Source: Melioribacter sp051488665
GTDB taxonomy: Bacteria > Bacteroidota > Ignavibacteria > Ignavibacteriales > Melioribacteraceae
Length of the DNA: 64,000 bases
NCBI RefSeq assembly: GCF_051488665.1
Contig: NZ_JBPSEG010000014.1
Location: 1 to 64,000, forward strand
Direction: 5' to 3'
The notes under the pieces were generated by a model. That model did no database searches and was not told where the DNA came from. It saw nothing but the letters and a program-made list of their open reading frames with translations. Each line of letters opens with the position of its first letter. The first letter of the stretch is position 1. Positions 1 through 9,173 of the stretch are shown here, in pieces. Both the position numbers and the translations under genes were made by a program.

Positions 1-8
1 TAAGTCTA

Positions 9-39
9 CAAGATCAGGTAAACCCTGGAATCTTGTTTT
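9..39 (+). terminator. Candidate Rho-independent terminator of an off-window plus-strand gene
   Basis: CAAGATCAGG pairs with CCTG and ATCTTG across a TAAAC loop, with a two-base bulge (GA), and is followed by TTTTC. The window starts with TAA eight bases earlier. Orientation and T-tract suit termination of a plus-strand transcript entering from the left. The bulge and short T-run keep confidence moderate. Confidence 0.4.
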
Positions 40-255
40 CCTCAAAGAATTCAATTCCAAATCTGAAGCAATGAAACTCGAAATCAAAAAATTTTTCACA
101 AAATATCTTTTCTTTATCAGCTTATTTGTACGCGATAGCTTCTTTACTCAATTTAATTCTATAACTTAGCAACAGTATTCAATAAAAAATCAAAAGTTGA
201 GACAAGCGCTACCCCAATGAAGAATATAGGACAGAAACACATCCGGATAAGTATT

Positions 256-287
256 AAATAATCGAGCGCCCGTTATAAAACGGGCGC
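256..287 (-). terminator. Hairpin ending the lipoprotein transcript
   Basis: GCGCCCGTT pairs perfectly with AACGGGCGC across a short ATAA loop, 13 bases downstream of the lipoprotein stop codon. On the minus strand it is followed by TCGATTATTT, a poor U-tract. It may therefore terminate weakly or only protect the 3' end. Confidence 0.5.
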
Positions 288-300
288 ATCAAAAAAAATA

Positions 301-1629
301 TCAACCGCCTACGCCCTGATCATGCTTGGGCACCCAGACCCATTGATCTCTAACTTTTTTATAAACCTTAAGATTAGCAACAACGTCAGCCGAAGTTTCG
401 CCTGCGCTTAATGATGCGGTTACTGTTACTTTATATCTGCGAACAACCGCCGACCAGACCCACGTGCCTCTTTGGGTAGGAAAATCGGGATTATAATGAT
501 CCAACTTACCGTCGCCGTCAAGATCCTTTTTATATTCAGCTGGCAAATCAGGTTGAGGCGAAGCAGTATAAGATATGCTTACGGCAAGTATGTTCCCCTG
601 GTCGTCATAACGAAGGTCGTAATCTTCGAATGCGTCGGTTTGGGTTATGATATTTCTCACCCATTTTTCGCTTACAGTACCCGATTTAGGCGTTACATTC
701 AAACTTGGCGTATAAGAATGGGTAATTGTTTGTCCTTTTGCCACTACTTGTTCTGCGGCGTCCGGTTCATTTGTATTCACATTTGTAATTGAGAATGATC
801 CCTCGTCTGCAACAGTCCACGACGAAAATCCCGTAATCTGAGTTGAAGCCGAAGTTCCGTCGGCGTCAACCGTAGCGGTTCCCCGCGTTTCCCATTCGAG
901 AGTAACCGGATTCAATCTGTAGACAGACATTGTTTTACCGGGCGTCGATATATAAGGGAGAGGGAAGGAAACAGTAACCGGTTTTGCAAATGTAATTCCT
1001 GTCGGTTCAAAATTTGCAGCCGCTGTAATCACCTTATTAGACGCAGCGGGCAATGGCACAGTATTGTTTACGGTTATCGGCGCGACTGAAATATCCGTAT
1101 TGGCTGCCAGGGCTCCTGCAGGCACGTCTACCGACACTTGTTTTGTAGTTACCGCTTCTGTAGTGGTAGTTCCTACCTGTCCGCCGTTTGTGGCGGAAAC
1201 AGATTGCGTTACGCCTTTAAGTTTAATTAGATAAGTCGTTGGCACCTGCGCAACATAATTATTCTTATCGATTGTCGCCGCTACTTTTTTAGACCCGTAA
1301 GAAGCGGCTACCGCGCTAACTTTTAATTTAGCCCCCGGAATATTCGATACGTCGTATTGATAGTTGCCCGTATTGTCGGTAGCCAGCGTAGTTAATACTT
1401 CTCCTGCTTCGTTGGCAAGAATGACGGTGGCGCCCTGGATTCCGCCGAGCGTTACGGCGTCTTTAACATAGCCGTTTAGCACTAACGGAGCGGGCGGTTC
1501 AACCGGCGTTGTTGGCGCGGGAACTATCGGTTCCGTTTTGGTACCCTCACATCCTGTGTATGCAATCAATGCAACCACAAGGAATATGGAAAGTATTATT
1601 GATGCGGATAATGATTTTTTAGCGTACAT
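301..1629 (-). CDS. Surface lipoprotein with carboxypeptidase-regulatory-like and ZU5-like domains
   Basis: The protein has 442 residues. The N-terminus is a lipoprotein signal: a hydrophobic stretch at about 8-24 and a lipobox ending in Cys27 (preceded by Tyr-Thr-Gly). A Pro-rich linker follows, then a CarboxypepD_reg-like beta sandwich (about 52-130) and a ZU5-like segment (about 145-265) recognised by the VPAGAL and FEPTGITF patterns. Near the C-terminus an Asp-rich DLDGDGKLD string resembles a calcium loop. The ATG sits behind AGGAAAGG and overlaps the end of the upstream barrel gene (positions 1619-1629), so the two are probably cotranscribed. I infer attachment to the outer membrane and a structural or binding role. 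No enzyme motif is visible and the exact function is unknown. Confidence 0.75.
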   Translation of the reverse strand: MYAKKSLSASIILSIFLVVALIAYTGCEGTKTEPIVPAPTTPVEPPAPLVLNGYVKDAVTLGGIQGATVILANEAGEVLTTLATDNTGNYQYDVSNIPGAKLKVSAVAASYGSKKVAATIDKNNYVAQVPTTYLIKLKGVTQSVSATNGGQVGTTTTEAVTTKQVSVDVPAGALAANTDISVAPITVNNTVPLPAASNKVITAAANFEPTGITFAKPVTVSFPLPYISTPGKTMSVYRLNPVTLEWETRGTATVDADGTSASTQITGFSSWTVADEGSFSITNVNTNEPDAAEQVVAKGQTITHSYTPSLNVTPKSGTVSEKWVRNIITQTDAFEDYDLRYDDQGNILAVSISYTASPQPDLPAEYKKDLDGDGKLDHYNPDFPTQRGTWVWSAVVRRYKVTVTASLSAGETSADVVANLKVYKKVRDQWVWVPKHDQGVGG

Positions 1630-2851
1630 ACATACCCCTTTCCTGGTTAGATTTAAATTTCTTCTTTAATTCTTTTCTAATAAATGCCGGATTATATTTA
1701 TAAAATTCTTTTTCGAAATAATTACCCGTATTGTAAGTAACTCCGATCAATGAAGATAATTCACCTTTAACTCTGTATTCCCACCTGAAATTTTCCGCCG
1801 TTCTTATTCTGACTAACGAAGGTTTTGAATATTCGGACGGAAAAAGCGGCACCGAAAAATTGAATCCTCCGTTTGTATATCCGTCAATTGAACGCACGGC
1901 AAAAAAGCCGAGTTCAATTTCCCCGAATTGGCGGTTTATGTCGACGCGTATACTTTTGTCTTCATAGAGAAATTTCCCCGCTGTTACTCCGATTGTAAGG
2001 TCGTATTTATTAATTCGATATTTCATACTCATATTATATGTAAACAGATATAAATCGGAATAATAGAATTTATTTTGATAAACCGACAAATATCCCGTAT
2101 AGCCGGCGCTCCCTTTCAAAACAATGTCGCCGTTATTAAAAATTTTCATTGCGGAAAAATCCGCTCCGTATCTGTTTTCCGTAAAATATCCAACCGTTGC
2201 AAATGCATACGTCACTTCGTCAAATTTAAACGTCTGTCCCAATGATACGATTCCCGGTCTTATATAATCCCCTTCGCCTTTAAATTCGTTATAAACGGGT
2301 ATGATCGTTTGAATATTCAATTCCATACCTTTCCACCAGGTAGTTCTTATTTCCGGAATAATATTTATTTGAGCTCTGACCGGATTATCGTAATCGCCAA
2401 ATTGCCCTTTGAAACCCGGATGAATCGTTATGTCATTACGAAAGTCCGATTGATTTTCGCTCTCCTCTTTCGGCTCCGTTGAAGTATACGAAATAAATAA
2501 ATTCTTTTCGAAATCGCTCCAATCGGTTGTGCCGGTTGTCACAGAATAAAAAAGACGGTTATCGTACCGGATTTCGAGCACGGGTATTTTCTTATTAAGC
2601 ATAGTTATTGCTACCGTATCGTATTCCCTGTAATTTTTTAGAATATCCATAACTTCGAACAATCCGTCTGCATTGAATCTGTAGACGCGGTCTTCGTAAG
2701 CAATAAAAATTTTTGTTCCTTCTACGTTAACCGACAGATTTTCGAAGCCCTTACGACTCAATTCTTTAATTACAGTCGCTTCAGAGTAAGCGAAATATGA
2801 TAACGGAAGTAAAAAAAAAATTACAATTACCCTAATGAACGCATTTTTCAT
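1619..2851 (-). CDS. Hypothetical outer-membrane beta-barrel protein
   Basis: The protein has 410 residues. It starts with a typical Sec signal peptide (hydrophobic core about 6-20). Residues about 25-120 form a domain of short strands. From about 135 onward the sequence alternates hydrophobic and polar residues with many aromatics, as in outer-membrane barrels. It overlaps the following lipoprotein gene by 11 bases, suggesting the two products act together at the cell surface. I do not recognise a named family; YjbH-like polysaccharide-export barrels are a weak possibility. Upstream, a run of A residues on the minus strand falls inside the signal-peptide coding region and is prone to sequencing error. 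Confidence 0.65.
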   Translation of the reverse strand: MKNAFIRVIVIFFLLPLSYFAYSEATVIKELSRKGFENLSVNVEGTKIFIAYEDRVYRFNADGLFEVMDILKNYREYDTVAITMLNKKIPVLEIRYDNRLFYSVTTGTTDWSDFEKNLFISYTSTEPKEESENQSDFRNDITIHPGFKGQFGDYDNPVRAQINIIPEIRTTWWKGMELNIQTIIPVYNEFKGEGDYIRPGIVSLGQTFKFDEVTYAFATVGYFTENRYGADFSAMKIFNNGDIVLKGSAGYTGYLSVYQNKFYYSDLYLFTYNMSMKYRINKYDLTIGVTAGKFLYEDKSIRVDINRQFGEIELGFFAVRSIDGYTNGGFNFSVPLFPSEYSKPSLVRIRTAENFRWEYRVKGELSSLIGVTYNTGNYFEKEFYKYNPAFIRKELKKKFKSNQERGMYVR

Positions 2852-2927
2852 TTTGATGGAACTAACCCGTGATTAAGGAACCAACCCCGTTGACAGGATT
2901 ATGCCAGCTCACAACCCTTCTATTTTG

Positions 2928-2949
2928 TCTGCAATATAGCAGATATAAT
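2928..2949. promoter_or_regulatory. Inverted repeat TCTGC-N6-GCAGA next to a TATAAT box
   Basis: In the 162-base gap between the divergent barrel gene and yajQ, TCTGC (2928-2932) is repeated inverted as GCAGA (2939-2943) and directly abuts TATAAT (2944-2949) on the plus strand, 65 bases before yajQ. It could be an operator overlapping the yajQ promoter. No good -35 element is at the right distance, so this is tentative. Confidence 0.3.
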
Positions 2950-3013
2950 TTTTAATATCAAAATAAATTTAATTATTTTTTTGTAAACAAATAATTTTTC
3001 ATCGGGAGGAAAA

Positions 3014-3511
3014 ATGGCTTCAAATCATTCGTTTGACATTGTTTCGGCGGTCGACTTTCAGGAGGTAGACAATGCAATTAATCAGGCTCTAAAAGAAATT
3101 CGACAGCGCTACGACTTGAAGGATTCGAATACGGAAATCGAATTCAACAAAAAGGAGAAGCAAATTAATATTAACACGAAAGACGATTATTCGTTGAAGC
3201 AGTCTTTCGACATCCTTCAGAGCAAATTTATAAAACGGGGTTTATCGATTAAAGCAATGAAGCCGGGCGAGCCTGAACCTGCGGCAGGCGGCAGATTGAA
3301 ACAAACAATTGCACTTCAAAGCGGAATATCGAAAGAAAACGCAAAACGGATTACAAAATTAATAAAGGATAGCAAACTCAAAGTCAACGCTCAAATACAG
3401 GACGAGCAGGTGCGCGTTACCGCTCCCAAAATCGACGACCTGCAAGCGGTAATTCAGCTCGTCAAAGAGGCGGATTTCGATTTTCCGGTACAGTTTGTTA
3501 ATTATAAATAA
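3014..3511 (+). CDS. yajQ: YajQ family cyclic-di-GMP/nucleotide-binding protein
   Basis: The protein has 165 residues, full length for the YajQ/UPF0234 family. Recognisable blocks are the N-terminal FDIVSAVDFQEVDNA, the RYDLKDS stretch near residue 35, the GRLKQTIALQSGI block near 92 and the C-terminal DFPVQFVNYK. Family members have two tandem alpha/beta domains; some bind cyclic di-GMP and act on virulence or phage-related transcription, but in most organisms the role is unsettled. It starts at an ATG behind GGGAGG, is monocistronic and ends in a strong terminator. Confidence 0.93.
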   Translation: MASNHSFDIVSAVDFQEVDNAINQALKEIRQRYDLKDSNTEIEFNKKEKQININTKDDYSLKQSFDILQSKFIKRGLSIKAMKPGEPEPAAGGRLKQTIALQSGISKENAKRITKLIKDSKLKVNAQIQDEQVRVTAPKIDDLQAVIQLVKEADFDFPVQFVNYK

Positions 3512-3544
3512 AAAAAGCCGTCCTTTTGGGGACGGCTTTTTTTA
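3511..3544 (+). terminator. Rho-independent terminator of yajQ
   Basis: AAAAAGCCGTCC pairs with GGACGGCTTTTT across a TTTTGG loop, immediately after the yajQ stop codon and followed by a long T-run. The A-run on the 5' arm makes it usable in both directions, so it may also end the convergent TonB-receptor transcript. Confidence 0.92.
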
Positions 3545-3558
3545 ACAATCTAGAATAA

Positions 3559-6267
3559 TTAGAATCTGATAGAGAAACCGAGATTGAATGTTCTCGGCAA
3601 GCCCGGATAAATTTCAGCGTCGTCTGCAGAGTGATTTACGCCGTTTGCTTTGTAAGCATTGTAAGCGCTGTTGTCCGTTGCATCCTGAACGTAGAGCTCG
3701 TCAAACAAATTGAAAACGTGAGCAAAAACATTCAAGTACATTCCGTTTAATTCGACAGGCACGTCGTATGAGAAGTGCAGCTCAAACAGGCTAAATTCGG
3801 GTATTTTCCATACTTGAGCTCTGTCAGCTGCATTATTTCTGCTGAACGGATCGAAATCAGCATAGTATTCGGTATTATATCTCCATAAAAATTGAGCATT
3901 TAAACCCTCAACGGGAGATACTGTAACTGCAGTGGCTATTTGAGTCTGCGGAGCGTCACCGACTTTCAAATCTTTAATATAATAGTTATAGTTTTCTTGT
4001 TGATTAGTCTGATAATCAACTACATAAAAACCGGAAACATCATCTGTATACTTCCAGTTGCCGAAGGATCCTGCAACGTCGAAACGGAGCATCCGTGATA
4101 CCTGATAAGCCAGTTCAAGTTCGAGACCTGCGTGACTTGAGCTTATACCGTTGAGAAATACAAGACCTTCCGAACCGTCCGCATTCAATACTCCTCTGGA
4201 TTGAGCTCGGTCTTTCCACAAAGTATAATAAAGATTTGCTTTTGCAGTAAGTCTGTTATTGAAAGCTTTATAGTTAGCGCCTACTTCAAAAGAAAGAATT
4301 TTTTCGTTTTTAGGATCTTTAATTTTAGCGCCGCTATAGTCATCAATTACCTGGTCGAAAATCGGCACTCTGGCAATATAGCCGGCGTTTGCATAGAAAC
4401 TAAGGTCTGTACTGTAACGGAAGCTGGCTCCGCCTTTTACCTGGTATCCGCCGATCCAATCTGTTTCTACAAATAATTCGCTTCCGTCTGCTGCTTTTCT
4501 AAAGTGATTTGTATGATCATATTTGATCATCGAGTAACCTGCGGTTGCATAATATGTGAATCTGTCCATGCTGTATTCGGCCTGAGCGAAAGCGCCAGCC
4601 CAGCTTACAGTGTTAGTAAAGAAGTAATCGATTTTGTCGCCGAGCTTTTTGTAATATTTATCCGGCGTATCGAACGCATTTGCATTACTATAGAAATAGT
4701 CGCCGCCCAATAAATCTCTTACTTCTCTGTAGTGTTCGATTTCCGCATAGCGTACATCCAAACCGAACGATGTTGTAAGGTTTTCGTTAACTTTGTAGAA
4801 AGCTTTCGATATACCGCCGAGTGTCCACTGATTATTTACGCTGTTTCTCAAAATTCCACGGGATACTTTTACTACATTGCCGTTTGCAAGCGTATCGATG
4901 TTATTCATGTTTCTTTGAATTGTTCCGTTCCAGTCAACAACGCGCTGCAACAGAGTATAATCCCAAACCATCGAACCGAATGTGCCGGAGCCTCCGCCAA
5001 TGCCGCCTGACCAGTATAATGTTGTATATAACGATAAATCTTTCGTAAGATTCGAATACCAGTTAAAGTTGACAATCGGTTTGTGGTAATAATTCTCTCT
5101 TTCATTAATGAAATTCGGCGAATAGCGATTGCTAGCGCCGTCGTTCCAGTATTGTTTACCGCGGTATGTAGGATCGAGAGAATTCCAGTTGGAATTATAG
5201 AGAATTCCTTGTTCGGCTAATTTCGGGTCTTGTAATGCGGCTTCGCTGAATCCGAGTTCGCGTGCCAGCTCATGAGAATATGTAGCTGCGTTTAAACGCC
5301 AGCTCCTTTGACCGTGTCTCTGAGGAGCGCCGGTAGCATATAACTCCAATCTGTTATTCTGATTAAGTTGATAAGCGGCGCCAAGATAATAAGCATAGGC
5401 GTCTGACCAAGTGCCGTCGACAACTCCGTCCTGACTTTTCTTTACTCCTCCCAAAGTGAGAGCAAATTTATTGTCTATCAAGCCTGTATGTACAAAGAGA
5501 GTTTGTTTTGTAAAGTTACCGCTTCCGATTTCATTTTTGTAGAAAACACCTCTTTTCGAAGCGGTCGGATCTGTAACAATATTTATAACGCCGCCAACTG
5601 CGGGAGTTGCCAATGTAACAGCCGTGAGACCTCTCTGAACCTGAATAGACGAAGTAGCGTCGCCGAGTCCGTCCCAGTTGGACCAATAGACCCAACCGTT
5701 TTCCATATCGTTAACGGGTACGCCGTTTATCATTATAGCGATATTTCTCTGGTTGAAACCTCTCACGTTAATACGAGCGTCGCCTGCGCCGCCGCCGTTA
5801 TCGGTGGCAAATACGGACGGAGTTGTATTTAATACGAGAGGTATATCGCGCGAGCCTAATATTCGTTCTATGTCTTTCTTGTCGATATCAGTAAACGCTA
5901 CGGGCGTTTTTTGTTCTTTAGCGCGGTCGGCTATAACTTCAACCGACAGGGAGAATTCATGTTCTCTCAGCGTGAAGTTGACTTCCATGTTATTTGTCAG
6001 GTTGATATCGTACTCAACTTTTTCGTAGCCGATGTAGCTGCAAACTATAGTGTATCTGCCTTTCGGAGCCGTAATTTTGTAAGTTCCGTCAGCTTCCGAA
6101 GCGGCGCCCAATGTTGTGCCTTTCAAAAATACGTTGGCTCCGATTAGAGCTTCACCTGTTTGCGATTTTACTACACCGCTGACTGTGTAATTTTGCGCCA
6201 TCAAAAATGTCGGCAAAAACACTAACATCAGCAGTAACGCTGAAATACGGTAAAATGATTTACTCAT
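3559..6267 (-). CDS. TonB-dependent outer-membrane receptor with carboxypeptidase-like N-terminal domain
   Basis: The protein has 902 residues. The order is: Sec signal peptide (1-24), CarboxypepD_reg-like domain (about 28-110, with the pattern GEALIGANVFLKGT), TonB plug (about 120-235, with INVRGFNQRNIAIMINGVPVND and a VQRGL block) and a 22-strand-type barrel ending in a C-terminal aromatic (FSIRF), the usual BAM signal. It should import a substrate across the outer membrane using TonB-ExbBD energy. The substrate cannot be told from sequence. No SusD partner and no siderophore genes lie nearby. It stands alone, with long AT-rich DNA upstream. Confidence 0.9.
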   Translation of the reverse strand: MSKSFYRISALLLMLVFLPTFLMAQNYTVSGVVKSQTGEALIGANVFLKGTTLGAASEADGTYKITAPKGRYTIVCSYIGYEKVEYDINLTNNMEVNFTLREHEFSLSVEVIADRAKEQKTPVAFTDIDKKDIERILGSRDIPLVLNTTPSVFATDNGGGAGDARINVRGFNQRNIAIMINGVPVNDMENGWVYWSNWDGLGDATSSIQVQRGLTAVTLATPAVGGVINIVTDPTASKRGVFYKNEIGSGNFTKQTLFVHTGLIDNKFALTLGGVKKSQDGVVDGTWSDAYAYYLGAAYQLNQNNRLELYATGAPQRHGQRSWRLNAATYSHELARELGFSEAALQDPKLAEQGILYNSNWNSLDPTYRGKQYWNDGASNRYSPNFINERENYYHKPIVNFNWYSNLTKDLSLYTTLYWSGGIGGGSGTFGSMVWDYTLLQRVVDWNGTIQRNMNNIDTLANGNVVKVSRGILRNSVNNQWTLGGISKAFYKVNENLTTSFGLDVRYAEIEHYREVRDLLGGDYFYSNANAFDTPDKYYKKLGDKIDYFFTNTVSWAGAFAQAEYSMDRFTYYATAGYSMIKYDHTNHFRKAADGSELFVETDWIGGYQVKGGASFRYSTDLSFYANAGYIARVPIFDQVIDDYSGAKIKDPKNEKILSFEVGANYKAFNNRLTAKANLYYTLWKDRAQSRGVLNADGSEGLVFLNGISSSHAGLELELAYQVSRMLRFDVAGSFGNWKYTDDVSGFYVVDYQTNQQENYNYYIKDLKVGDAPQTQIATAVTVSPVEGLNAQFLWRYNTEYYADFDPFSRNNAADRAQVWKIPEFSLFELHFSYDVPVELNGMYLNVFAHVFNLFDELYVQDATDNSAYNAYKANGVNHSADDAEIYPGLPRTFNLGFSIRF

Positions 6268-6679
6268 AGTTTAACCTCTGTTTTTTGGGAAATTATGTTT
6301 ATTAAAAAAAAGGTAAGATTATTCGAACGGTTCAGTATCATATCAAATTTAATTTGGATTAAATTAATTTCCATAAATTTTCGGGTTTCTCAAATTGTTC
6401 CGAACTCCCCTAAAGAAGCGCCTGTCAATAACTGATCGATTCCGGCATCAAATATCAGGGGAATTAATTTCATTTTCAACTTGTTTTTTAATTCTTAACG
6501 ATTTCTTAATACCCTATGGAATTTATATATCGCACTTCTGAAAATAGGAAAATACTTTTAAATGGCGAAAAAAATTTTCACATATTTTTTAAATATTTTG
6601 AAATTTAAATTACCTGCATTTATCAAAACCCTCAAATACTATTATTTTTTTATATTTCCTTCTTAATTTCGGGAGTTAT
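6268..6679. promoter_or_regulatory. AT-rich divergent promoter region between the TonB receptor and phosphodiesterase genes
   Basis: These 412 bases hold no gene. On the minus strand TAAATTTG (6351-6344) matches the Bacteroidota -7 consensus TAnnTTTG and lies about 77 bases before the receptor start, but no TTG is at the expected -33 distance. The remainder is A/T-rich with several short palindromes and no clear operator or riboswitch. Confidence 0.4.
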
Positions 6680-7888
6680 ATGAAACGATACATTATCTGT
6701 TTATTCTTATTTTTTACGACTTTAGCCCGCGCGGGAGATAAACCCTATGTAATTTTAATCTCATTCGACGGATTTCGATGGGATTATCTGGACAGAGGTC
6801 TTACGCCGAACCTCAATAAACTGGCGGACGAAGGAGTGAAAGCTATGTCGCTCAGACCGGCTTTCCCCTCCAAGACTTTTCCCAATCATATTTCTTTGAT
6901 TACGGGAATGTATCCGGATAATCACGGAATAATCGGCAACTACTTTAAAGATACAATCAAAAACAAGGAATATTCACTCGGCGATACAGCGGCTGTAAAA
7001 GAACCGTTTTGGTATCTCGGCGAAGCTTTCTGGGAAACAGCCGAAAGAAACGGCGTTATAACGGCAAGCTATTTCTGGCCCGGCTCGGAAATTTGTTTGG
7101 ATTACCGGCGCCCGACTTATTACGAAAAATACGACCACGATCGAAATTACCGGGAAAAAGTAAAAGGAATTATTAATTGGCTCAATCTGCCGGCAAATAA
7201 ACGCCCGCATTTTATTACGCTCTATTTCCATGACACGGACACATACGGACACGACTACGGACCCGACTCCCCGGAAACAAACCGGGCGATTGCCCGTCTC
7301 GATTCCGTTACCGCGTATCTTCTGAACGAGATTAACAAAACCGATTTGAAAGACAGTATAAACTATATTTTCGTTTCGGATCACGGTATGACGTCTATAT
7401 CTCCTGATAGAACAATTAATATCGAAGCGATAATTGAAAAATACAAATGCAGTTTTCAATATGACGGTCCCGTAATGTTCGTTAATCCTCCGGAAGATAA
7501 AACGGAAGAAGTTTACGAGCTCCTGAAAAAATCCGAAAATCATTTCAAGGTTTACCGGAAAGAAGAAATGCCGGAGTATTTTCACTACAACACTCATCCT
7601 TTTATATACAGATTGATTCTTGTTGCGGATTTAGGCTGGAGCCTTCGCTCTAATAAAGAACCTAAATGGCTGAGTTATGCAAAAGGAAATCACGGCTACG
7701 ACAATAATCAAATTGACATGCACGGTATATTTTTAGCATACGGTCCTGCATTCAAATCCAGCTACAAGACGGGTACGCTCTGGAATATCGACCTTTACCC
7801 GCTTCTTTGCAAGATATTCGGAATATCGCCCCGTTCGAACATAGACGGTAAACTCGAACGGATCGAATTCATACTGAAGGAGAATTAA
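6680..7888 (+). CDS. Secreted ectonucleotide pyrophosphatase/phosphodiesterase family protein
   Basis: The protein has 402 residues with a signal peptide ending near residue 18 (ARAG). It belongs to the alkaline-phosphatase superfamily, NPP branch. Asp30 lies in SFDGFRWDYL. The nucleophile region is FPSKTFPNH with Thr66 as the likely nucleophile, followed by TGMYPDNHGI. Further metal ligands are in DTDTYGHDYGPDS, VSDHGMTS and KGNHGYD. NPP enzymes hydrolyse phosphodiester or pyrophosphate bonds, for example in nucleotides or lysophospholipids, in the periplasm or outside. It is followed after one base by the M16 peptidase gene, so it is probably the first gene of a three-gene operon. Confidence 0.9.
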   Translation: MKRYIICLFLFFTTLARAGDKPYVILISFDGFRWDYLDRGLTPNLNKLADEGVKAMSLRPAFPSKTFPNHISLITGMYPDNHGIIGNYFKDTIKNKEYSLGDTAAVKEPFWYLGEAFWETAERNGVITASYFWPGSEICLDYRRPTYYEKYDHDRNYREKVKGIINWLNLPANKRPHFITLYFHDTDTYGHDYGPDSPETNRAIARLDSVTAYLLNEINKTDLKDSINYIFVSDHGMTSISPDRTINIEAIIEKYKCSFQYDGPVMFVNPPEDKTEEVYELLKKSENHFKVYRKEEMPEYFHYNTHPFIYRLILVADLGWSLRSNKEPKWLSYAKGNHGYDNNQIDMHGIFLAYGPAFKSSYKTGTLWNIDLYPLLCKIFGISPRSNIDGKLERIEFILKEN

Positions 7889-7889
7889 C

Positions 7890-9173
7890 ATGTCCGGAAA
7901 CATTTTCAAAATAAATTACAGCAAACATTATCTGGAAAACGGACTCGAAATAATATTGTTTCAGGATAAGTCCGTGCCGACGGTTTCGGTAAACATCTGG
8001 TACAAAGTAGGTTCGGCAAATGAAACGCCGGGCAAAACAGGTTTTGCGCATCTCTTCGAGCACATGATGTTTCAGGGTTCGAAACACGTGCCGAAAGAAG
8101 GGCATTTCAAATTCATCGAAGAAGCCGGAGGCAGTTTGAACGGCTCGACTTCGTTCGACAGAACAAATTATTACGAAACTGTGCCGGCAAATAATCTTGA
8201 ATTGGCTCTATGGCTCGAATCCGACCGTATGGGTTTTCTCCTTCCGGCGCTCACACAGGAAAAGCTTGATAATCAAAAAGAAGTCGTAATGAACGAAAGA
8301 CGGCAGAGATACGAAAATCAGCCGTACGGATTAGCATGGGAAATTATTTTCTCGAATCTTTTTCCTTCAAATCATCCTTATTCCTGGCCTACAATCGGAT
8401 GGATGAAAGACATTGAAAATTTCAGTTTGGAAGACGTAACAGACTTTTTCAATAAATACTACAAACCTTCAAACGCAACGCTGGTTGTGGGCGGTAATTT
8501 CGACAAAGAAGAAGCACTCGAATTAATCGAGAAATATTTCGGCGACATCCCGGGCAGTGAAAAGCCGGAACTGCCTGCAGCCGATCCGGTTTCACTGAGC
8601 GAGTCTAAAAAAATTATTTATCCCGACAATATCGAACTGCCGAGGATTTATTTAGCCTGGCATTCCGACAAATTATTCGGAAAAGACGACGCTTCGCTCG
8701 ATATTCTTGCTGACGTCTTGTCGTCCGCCAAAAGTTCGCGCCTTCAAAAGTCGCTTGTATTCGAAAAACAGATTGCTCAGGATGTAAGCGCGTTTCAGTT
8801 TTCGGCGCGTCTTGCCGGAATATTTGTAATCGTTGCTACGGCTAAACCGGGCGTTTCCACCGCAGATTTAAAAGAAGAAATTTTCCGTCAATTAGACCGA
8901 ATAAAAGCCGAAGGAATTACGACAGACGAATTGGAAAGAGCAAAAAATTCGATTAAGTCGCACTATGTTTATTCATTACAGAAAATCGACACAATAGCCG
9001 ACCAGCTCAATCTTTATAATTTTCATCTGGGCGAACCCGATTCGTTTGAATACGATCTGGCTCGTTATTCCAAAGCGAGCTGTTCTCAGGTAAAGGAGAC
9101 GGCAAATAAATACCTGACCGATAAATATGTTGAACTGCACATCGTACCCAAAGAAGGAGGTTTGAATGTTTGA
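7890..9173 (+). CDS. M16 family zinc metallopeptidase, catalytic subunit
   Basis: The protein has 427 residues. The inverted zinc motif HLFEH is at residues 54-58, and the third ligand Glu lies about 76 residues downstream in the NERRQRYENQPY block. Two M16 half-domains follow the order of processing-peptidase-like enzymes. It lacks an obvious signal peptide, so it may be cytoplasmic, like the related PqqL/YmxG group. It overlaps the next gene by eight bases, and that gene encodes an M16 protein without the zinc motif. The pair probably forms a heterodimer that degrades peptides. Confidence 0.93.
   Translation: MSGNIFKINYSKHYLENGLEIILFQDKSVPTVSVNIWYKVGSANETPGKTGFAHLFEHMMFQGSKHVPKEGHFKFIEEAGGSLNGSTSFDRTNYYETVPANNLELALWLESDRMGFLLPALTQEKLDNQKEVVMNERRQRYENQPYGLAWEIIFSNLFPSNHPYSWPTIGWMKDIENFSLEDVTDFFNKYYKPSNATLVVGGNFDKEEALELIEKYFGDIPGSEKPELPAADPVSLSESKKIIYPDNIELPRIYLAWHSDKLFGKDDASLDILADVLSSAKSSRLQKSLVFEKQIAQDVSAFQFSARLAGIFVIVATAKPGVSTADLKEEIFRQLDRIKAEGITTDELERAKNSIKSHYVYSLQKIDTIADQLNLYNFHLGEPDSFEYDLARYSKASCSQVKETANKYLTDKYVELHIVPKEGGLNV

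Larger units (their letters stand above)
1..300. other. Intergenic left edge of window
   Basis: I see no protein-coding or tRNA gene in these 300 bases. The stretch is AT-rich. It carries a plus-strand T-tailed hairpin at the extreme left, which probably ends a gene lying outside the window, and a GC-rich hairpin just downstream of the minus-strand lipoprotein gene. The bases between about 45 and 255 show nothing I can interpret. Confidence 0.6.
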
